DNA from: Vespula vulgaris | Taxonomy: Eukaryota > Arthropoda > Insecta > Hymenoptera > Vespidae | Assembly (NCBI RefSeq): GCF_905475345.1 | Contig: NC_066595.1 | Coordinates: 2,975,001 to 3,039,000 of the forward strand | Direction: 5' to 3' | Length of the DNA stretch: 64,000 nucleotides | Shown here: piece after piece, positions 56,463-64,000 of the stretch | Numbering within the stretch: position 1 is the first letter of the stretch | Layout: every line of letters begins with the position of its first letter | The notes under the pieces: generated by a model | Told to the model about the DNA's origin: nothing | The model's database searches: none | What the model saw: the letters and a program-made list of their open reading frames with translations, nothing else | Position numbers and translations under genes: made by a program

Positions 56463-56715
56463 TAATAATAATAATAATAATAGTAACAATGATAATTATA
56501 ATCAATATTATTATGATTCCAAATAATTATAATTATACGATAATTTTCTTAATTAGAATAATTGTAATTATAATTATAATTGTTGTTGTTATTATTATTA
56601 TTATTATTATTATAATTATTATTATTATTACTAATACTATTACTACTACTGTTACTATTATTATTATTATTATTATTGTTAATATTATTATTATTATTAT
56701 TATTATTGCTGTAGG
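56463..56715 (+). repeat. (AAT)n then (ATT)n region
   Basis: AAT/ATA words to about 56530 give way to ATT/ACT words from 56580 to 56712, so the + strand switches from A-rich to T-rich and could fold on itself. Confidence 0.88.
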
Positions 56716-57059
56716 AGAGTAATAAAAAAAAATAAAATAAAATCATTACCAACGTCATCGTGGTCGTTATCATCGAGCACGTACATAATACATAATACAT
56801 AATACATATACATATACATGAACAAAAAGGGATATCGCGGATAGGTGCTCAGAACTTTATGTAAGCATCTTCCACGCTCTACCGAAGAATACGTAATTCA
56901 GTGTGACTTATATAGATTGATTGCGAAAAAGAGAGAAAGAAAACACAAAAAAGAAAAATAAATAGAGAGAGAAAGAGACAGACACACAGAGGAAGAGAAA
57001 AAAGAAAGAAAAAAGAGTATATAATTAATAACTACATTTTAATGACTGTTTTTAATAAC

Positions 57060-57480
57060 GTCTTTGCCGCCGCGCGACCGTTACCGATAAGATTTCGCGA
57101 TAGAAAAATATATAAGTATATATTAAAAGAATAAGAAAAAAAAAAAAAATAAAAAAAAAGAAAGATAAAGTAAGAACAGAACAACAACAAAAATCAAACG
57201 ATTTCGATCGAAAAGGGAAGCAGCGGAATATTCTAGGGAGAAATTAAAAATCGTAGAAAAATTGAACGAACGAGGGAAAAAGAAAATAAAGAAAATTAAC
57301 GTGTGAAGCTTCCACGATCCAAATCGTTCCCGAATTTTATTTTTTTTTTTTTTCGATCGCGTCGTAATGTTTTATCGTATTTATTTATTTGTTTGTTTAT
57401 TTTTTTTCTTCTTTTTTTTCTCGATAAGACGGTTTCCCTCGTGAGATTGCAAGCGTTACGATGCGCGACGCTAATTTAGT
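57060..57480 (+). other. AT-rich DNA with short CG-rich patches, no gene seen
   Basis: Short CG-rich patches at 57061-57095 and 57420-57490 lie among poly-A and poly-T runs. No gene. Confidence 0.55.
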
Positions 57481-57523
57481 CGCAACGTTAATTGTGTGTA
57501 TTAATTAATCAACGCAAAAAAAG

Positions 57524-57600
57524 AGAAAGAGAGAGAGAGAGAGAGAGAGGGCGCGCGCGCACGCACACGCACGCACATACACACATTACAAATACATATA
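57524..57600 (+). repeat. (GA)n, (GC)n and (CA)n tracts
   Basis: GA run (57526-57549), GCGCGCGCACGCACACGCAC and CA-rich sequence to about 57590. Confidence 0.88.
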
Positions 57601-57754
57601 GAGAGAAAAAACACTCATACATGCATCATATACACATGAACCGATCGATGATTACACACCCGAGGGGACCGCCAAAACGCGAGGAGTCGTACATAATTGT
57701 AATTGTGAAAAACGCGAAGAGAGTAAGAAAGAAAAAAGGAATACAGAGAAAAAA

Positions 57755-57840
57755 GAAAGCAAATAAACAAACAAACAAACAAACAAATAAACAAACAAAC
57801 GAACGAACGAACAAACAAACAAACGAACGAACAAAAGGCT
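57755..57840 (+). repeat. (AAAC)n / (GAAC)n tetranucleotide array
   Basis: About 20 AAAC units with AAAT and GAAC substitutions, similar to the array at 36419. Confidence 0.92.
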
Positions 57841-58438
57841 GAAATAAAAGCAAGTAAATCAGCATGAAATACACGCAGAAGCTATAATTTATCATTGGTT
57901 CTCTTTCGCGTAATTTTTCGATTTTTGGATCTCTCGCACTCCTTTGAAGAATTTCATTCTCCAACATTTTGTTTGAAAGAATGAGAAAGCGAAAAAAATT
58001 GAAAGAGAGAGAGAGAGAGAGAGAGAGATGCGGAATAATTGTATGCAAAGTAATGTATATCTGGATACATCGGTCTCTCTTCTAAAGTGGGAAACAAAAT
58101 TTTCCCCAAGTTTATAAATAAAGAAATATAAAGACGGATTACTTTTTCTTCGCGCTTTATAAAAAGAAGTGTGTCGCGTTGTGTCCAATATGCGATTTAT
58201 AAAGTAGCAAATAATCGAAAAAAAAAAAAAAAGAGAGAAAAGAAAAGAGAAATATCTCGTTTGATTTTAAACGAGATTAATTAATGAATAAAGAACGTCA
58301 TTTTTTCCAATGATCTCTAGTTTACTCAGATTTAGTAACGCACGCCAAAAAAAAAAAGAAGAAAAAAAAGTCACGAATAATATTTAGATCAAGAGGTATA
58401 AGAATATTTCTCGGTATACGGTATATAAAAAAAAATAC

Positions 58439-58440
<2 letters not shown>

Positions 58441-58490
<50 letters not shown>
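58441..58490 (+). repeat. (GA)n microsatellite
   Basis: About 24 GA units. Confidence 0.95.
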
Positions 58491-58491
<1 letters not shown>

Positions 58492-58989
58492 TGAGAAGAA
58501 AAAAAGAGAGGGAAAAAAGGTAAAGAGGAGGAATGAGAAAAGATGAATATGGGGGTTTAGAGATGTGAGAAGTGGGAGGAAGGGGAGAAGCAAACACTAG
58601 TGTATATATACAGGACCACACGGTACCACAGATTCGTTAATTTTTACAGTGTGACAAACACGAGCGTTCTTTATATATTATATATACATATATATATATA
58701 TATTATATATAGAAATAAAATGGCGAGGAGAGATATGGGATTCGCTGCTCTGTCCTCTTGTTGACGCGCCCGACGGACCGCAACCGTTTGTGTTGTGCTC
58801 ATCGATGATATATATATACATACATATTATACATAAGCGAGCTACGCGAACGCTGTCGTCTTTCAGGCGCACGAGCGGGAAGTGCATAGTGTTTTTAAAA
58901 GACAAAATAAATGAAAAATAAATAAAAAAAAAAAAGATAAAAAAAATTTAAAAAAAAAATAAAATAAAATATCTAAGTATAAAATAATT

Positions 58990-59265
58990 GCAGCAAAACG
59001 ATAAAGTATGTGTCCCAAGATAAAAAAAACCCCCCGGAGCCCTTGTTGATATACGCCACCACGTTGAATGACGATATCTTATTTGTTACAGAGAGCAGTA
59101 AAATACCACAAGCGAAACCGTTTTTAAAATACATTTGTTATACATGCATATTGTTATCATTACCACATAAAAACAGAGAAGCAATTATTAACTCCATAGC
59201 CTGGGCCATTGTTAAGATGAAGCGGCACGAGGTTTAATATCGCTCCTTGAAACTGGGCTGACCTT
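58990..59265 (+). other. Unique island of uncertain nature
   Basis: About 240 bp without simple repeats. The + strand is open from 59010 to 59237. An acceptor-like TTATTTGTTACAG ends at 59090. The minus strand has an ATG in strong context (AACAATGG, 59207 region) opening MAQAMELIIASLFLCG, hydrophobic and signal-peptide-like, with a donor-like GGTAATG after it in phase 1. No homology is recognised on either strand, so it remains a candidate exon or regulatory block. Confidence 0.3.
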
Positions 59266-59546
59266 ATTTTCTTTTCGGTTTTTTCCTTTCTTTTCCCTTT
59301 CCCTTTTTTCTATTTTTTCCCCCTCTCTTTTTCTCTTTTCTTTTCCTCTTTTTTTCATTTCATCCACAGACAACGTAACTCATATTCCTTGCCGTATTAA
59401 AAATTTTTTCATCGTAAATCTCATTGAAAATATAACGTTGATTATTCTAAGCATATCCATTTGATTTACAGTCGTTAACAATCTTCTTTTGTTGTATTAT
59501 CTTTCATCGGTTAGAACCCAGTATCAAGAAGAGAAATATACAAAAC

Positions 59547-59621
59547 ATGAGAGAGAGAAAGAGAGAGAAAAGAGAAAGAGAAAAGAGAAAGAGAGAGAGA
59601 AAGAAAGAAAGAAAGAAAGAG

Positions 59622-59662
<41 letters not shown>

Positions 59663-59690
59663 CAAAAGAGAAAAAAGAAAGAGACAGAAG
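59547..59690 (+). repeat. (GA)n / (AAAG)n purine tract
   Basis: About 140 bp of almost pure purine on the + strand. Confidence 0.93.
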
Positions 59691-60119
59691 GATATCGATA
59701 ATAGCCAGGAAAATATATTCATTAACAATGGCACCTTGCGTACGAAGTCTGTAATCGAAATGCTTTATATTTTTACACCGAACAAAGCAGTATATAACGT
59801 ACAATAAACAATAAAACATGTCCTTCCATACGCAACCTCAAGATGACAAATGTTAAATTTTTATTTTTACAGCAAACCCACTATCACTTCCGATATATCT
59901 GAGCTATATTCGAACGTATAATAGTTAAATGCTAATTAACTTAGGATAATTCGAGTCGGTTAGATTCATTTTAATGGACTCTTAAAAAAACACGGTTTTA
60001 CAATTTTTACTCGATATGATCGTCTATTGTAATATATTATTATACATTACAATTATACGGTAATTTATAAAATAGCGAATTATTCTATTGTATAAACGGT
60101 GACGTTTTGCTTGCGCCCA

Positions 60120-60121
<2 letters not shown>

Positions 60122-60152
<31 letters not shown>
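60122..60152 (+). repeat. (CA)n microsatellite
   Basis: About 14 CA units. Confidence 0.92.
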
Positions 60153-60153
<1 letters not shown>

Positions 60154-60869
60154 TTCATTTTCATTGAAATTGGTTTGAAAAAAAAGAAATAAATAAAATA
60201 AAAAGAAAAAAGACAGATAGAGAGAAAGAAAAAGAGAGAGAGAGAGAGAGAAAGAAAGCGTCGCCGTTTCGTAAAAAAATTTGCACCACGTTTTCTTCTA
60301 GAATTCACATACATATAATATGTGCCGATTTAAACACATATACACAGGTACACACATACACAGATATACATCTGGACACATTATTTAGATATTAGATAAA
60401 TTCTCTATCTCGTTTAGATTTGTCACTTTTGAATCTTTCGTCTTACATTTCGTTAGTAATTATTATTCGGCGTTTATCGAAAAATGCGAAGAGATCCCAC
60501 TATTTTGTGTTATCGTATTAATGTGAATATATTGTTAATTATTCTTCTCGATGATGCCACACACTCTCATAATCAAAAATTATGATGAAAAAAAAAAAAC
60601 TAAATATTCAAATGTCTTAATCAAAATGAAACAACAACAAAAAAATAAATAAATTAAATAAAAAGAAAAAGAAACCGAAAAAAAATAATCACAAAAGTTA
60701 ACTTCTTTCCGATCGACTCAAAGCTCTCTTTGTTTCCTTGCAAAAAAGAATAAGAATATAACATTCAATTATAAATGAAGCTTTGCAAAAATACAGTACT
60801 AGAATTCGAAAAGATATCAAGAAAAGGTAGAAATAGAGTGAGAAAAGAAAAGAAAGAGGAGGTAGGAGA

Positions 60870-60873
60870 GAAA

Positions 60874-60905
<32 letters not shown>
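60870..60905 (+). repeat. (GA)n microsatellite
   Basis: About 17 GA units. Confidence 0.92.
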
Positions 60906-61430
60906 TATTTCGCATCATCGTGAAAAAAAAATAAATAGAATCAAATAAAACATCGTATAAAACATTCGTGCGTTGGTAGTGATCGATTTTGAAAAAAAGA
61001 AATAAATAAAGAAAGAACGAAAGAAAAACAAATTAGAATATGCGCTGATCTAATATCGTTGATCAGAAAAGGATCGTTGTAATACTAACACAACCGATAT
61101 TTTATTCCTTGTATTATATAATAGTACCAAGGACGGTGTATCGTAAAATGGCGGCGCGTCGTTAAAATGAGGGAGAAATTGAGAAAAAAAATTAAAAGGT
61201 AGAAAAAAACTTAAAAAAAAATAATAATAAAAGAAAAGATATAAAAGAGAGGAATTTTAAATTTAATACTTAAATAAAGAAAACCATAAAAAAAAAATCA
61301 TTCGTAACGAAATTTCGTTCAGTGAATAACATCGCAAACATTTATTAATTAAGTAAGTAAATACGTCAAGCATTATTTGCAGCGTGCACGTAAAACGATC
61401 ACTTTTGTAATATATGTATAGCGTACGATT

Positions 61431-61433
<3 letters not shown>

Positions 61434-61480
<47 letters not shown>

Positions 61481-61512
61481 CGAGAGAGAGCGATAGTGAG
61501 AGAGAGAGAGGA
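61434..61512 (+). repeat. (GA)n microsatellite with GCGA interruptions
   Basis: GA units broken by GCGA and GATAGT words. Confidence 0.93.
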
Positions 61513-62228
61513 CGATGTTTTTATATCAACGAAAAATCAAAGATTGTTCCCCGATTAATCTCGGTGTGTGATTTAAAAGCCAATATTCAATAATAATGTA
61601 TGAATGGGCATTAAGCGACAAAAGAAAGCGAAAAAAAAAGAAAAAAAAGCAATAGAAAATATCTTCTTCTTCTTCTTCGTTTGTAATTTTGCAAGATCGT
61701 TCGATCGATCGATCGATTTTATTTTATTTATTTATATATACATATTATATATATATATATTTTTTCCCTTTCATAGTAGCAAAAAATGAACAAACAAAAG
61801 AAGGAAAAGAAAAAATAATGAAAATTACACACTTATTGTAAATCCTTGTTCCGTGCACGTATACAAACATATACAATCACACATACACGCATACATATAT
61901 ATTGATTTCCAATATGTATACGAACGAACATTCCTTTCTGTCCAAAAACTTGTTCGTCTCTCGAATATAATTTCTGAAATTTTTGCCGAATTTCTATCGC
62001 ACAGATACATAGACACATACACGCACGCACGTACGCACGCACACGCACACGTATTTTTCTATATTCTCTATACGCGCGATCATTATAAAAAATATAAAAA
62101 TATACATACAACAAGAAAGAAAGAGGAAAAAGAATAAAGACTACAAAGAAAAACATGAAAAAGAAAAAATTAACCAAAAGATATAAAGGATACGTAAGAT
62201 TAGCCATTAAATACCATTTTTAGGCTAT

Positions 62229-62323
62229 AATGAATGATGATAACGATGATAATGATGATAATGATAATAATGATGATCATGATGATGATGATGATGATGA
62301 TGATTATGATAATGATAATGATC

Positions 62324-62358
<35 letters not shown>

Positions 62359-62359
62359 A

Positions 62360-62406
<47 letters not shown>

Positions 62407-62440
62407 AATGATGATGATAATCATGATCATAATGATGAAA
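62229..62440 (+). repeat. (GAT)n array, ~210 bp
   Basis: About 70 GAT/AAT/CAT units, mostly pure GAT between 62276 and 62405. Asp, Met, His and Ile frames of up to 118 codons are repeat-derived. Confidence 0.97.
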
Positions 62441-62519
62441 AAAAAAGGAAACAAAAGAACAAAACAAAACAAAAAGAGAGAGAGAGAGAGAGAAAGAGAA
62501 GTAAGAAAGAAAGATTTAT

Positions 62520-63114
62520 GTTTTTAAAATGCATCAGATATTATGTCCGTGTAAGGTCGTGTATAAGGATAAGAAAAAAAAAATAATAATAATAAAAAAT
62601 AACGTACGCGTACAACATAAATGTACGTGTGAAAGTATACGTATGCGAAGAGGAAAGTTTAAATATTCGAAAGAAAGAAAGAAATAAAAATAAAATAAAA
62701 AAAAAAAAATTAAAGAAAAAGAAAAAAAATAGAAAACAAGAAAGAAAACTCACCAGAAAATACGTAGGAATTTTCTTCGACTCTCCAAAATCTTTCGTAA
62801 TCAGCATTATAAATCGATGGCCTATTGAAATTCTTCAAACGCAAATTTTAACGAAAAATGAGCACGAATCACAACGAATTATCGAGCAAAAAAGAAAGAA
62901 GAAAAAAAAGAATAAAGAAATAAATAATTAAACGTTGAAGGATCACACAAGGGCAACAAAAATTTTCTGATGATAGATTTAAAGAATAAAAAAAATTAAA
63001 AGAAAAATAGAAAGAAAAGATGAAGAAAATGTCGTATGTATGTATATATATGTGTGTATATGTATATATATGTGTTACATTATATATATATACATCATAC
63101 ATATATATACACAC

Positions 63115-63155
<41 letters not shown>

Positions 63156-63397
63156 CGTATGCGCGTGAATATTCATCGAGGAAGATTCCATCGTGAAACG
63201 GGGAATGTGTATAAATAATGGTTTTAACGAATATACAATATATTTCGCGTTTTATCGCATTTTTATCGAAGCGCTAAGAAAATGCGAAGACAGTTCTCAT
63301 CCTTTTCGTATCGAACCCATTTCATTCGTTATTTCGTTCGTACCGTTATTTTTCGTGATATAATATGCGATTTGCTTGAAAAAGGCGAACGTTTACA

Positions 63398-63441
<44 letters not shown>

Positions 63442-64000
63442 TTCTTCTTCTTCTTCTTCTTCTACTACTACTACTTCGGTCAGTGGAAATCATGAAGATC
63501 CAGTTTCGTTGTGTATTAAAAAATAAAAAAAAAATTAAAAATAAAAAAAATAAATAAATGATACACACAAACACACAAGCGTGTACTAACACGTTTATTG
63601 GAAAACGCGTATGTATTTCAGGACGTCTTCGCTCAAAATCGATGAATGTTTTACTTGTACTAAAAATGTTCCCTTTTAATCCTATTAAGACTTACAAAAT
63701 ATTATATATATATATATAAGTATTATACTTTACTTGTATATATACATATGTGATAAAAAAAAATATATATATATATACACCTGGTTTTTCATGTCAAACT
63801 TATATTTGTTACCTTAATTCCGCAGCATAGCGTTAGACTTTAAAAACAAGGTAATACATATATTTCATTAGAACTTCTTTTTATTCAAAGACAATCGATT
63901 GGAGACGAGTTAATGAATTCATTTATCGTATAGTCTCGACTAGAAATTTAAAAAAGAAAAAAAGAAAAAAAGAAAAAAATATATATATAAGAAAAAATAA
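62520..64000 (+). other. AT-rich right end of window, no gene seen
   Basis: Poly-A rich tracts, TA and CATA microsatellites (63040-63158, 63700-63780) and short unique stretches, apart from the CTT array. No exon is supported. Confidence 0.7.
63396..63476 (+). repeat. (CTT)n / (CTA)n array
   Basis: About 23 CTT units followed by four ACT units. Confidence 0.95.

Overview
This is an AT-rich eukaryotic window dominated by simple repeats. It carries one confidently recognisable gene: a C2H2 zinc-finger transcription factor on the + strand, with a short first coding exon at the left edge and two large zinc-finger exons near the middle. The very long intron, insect-style CAG/CAA-mixed polyglutamine tracts, dense (GA)n, (AT)n, (ATT)n, (CGT)n and (TTTTA)n microsatellites, and short TIR elements with mariner-like ends fit an insect. 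An aculeate hymenopteran (wasp, bee or ant) is my best guess from overall texture. No feature proves the order.

Layout. 1-470 is a plausible 5' leader with no ATG. 471-573 is coding exon 1 (34 codons plus one base) with a near-perfect donor. 574-31146 is a ~30.6 kb intron full of microsatellites, at least five local tandem-repeat arrays with units of ~70-230 bp, a family of ~180-300 bp TIR elements, and a few GC-richer islands. Exon A (31147-32456) encodes a Q/P-rich region and four C2H2 fingers and ends in its own stop. Exon B (33027-34030) encodes a paralogous region with five C2H2 fingers and its own stop. Both acceptors are phase 1, as is the exon 1 donor, and both junction codons give Asp. 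The first ~13 residues of A and B also align. I read this as one gene with two tandemly duplicated, alternatively used 3' coding exons, giving proteins of 470 aa (A) and 368 aa (B) that share the first 35 residues.

The base-contacting helix positions (-1, 3, 6) of fingers 1-4 are identical between the isoforms and glutamine-rich. Both should therefore recognise a similar A-rich core, and they differ in the fifth finger (B only), the polyglutamine tracts (A only) and the C-terminal tails. No AATAAA or ATTAAA lies between A and B, so the A transcript may carry exon B in its 3' UTR. A (CT)n tract between them is a candidate splice-regulatory element.

Downstream of 34030 the remaining 30 kb has no convincing second gene. 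It holds a possible 3' UTR with a candidate poly(A) signal near 35853, many microsatellites, a ~350 bp repeat with AAAATGGCG motifs, several GC-rich islands and some palindromes. (GA)n runs outnumber (CT)n runs on the + strand there. Some islands could be exons, promoters or enhancers, but sequence alone does not settle this.
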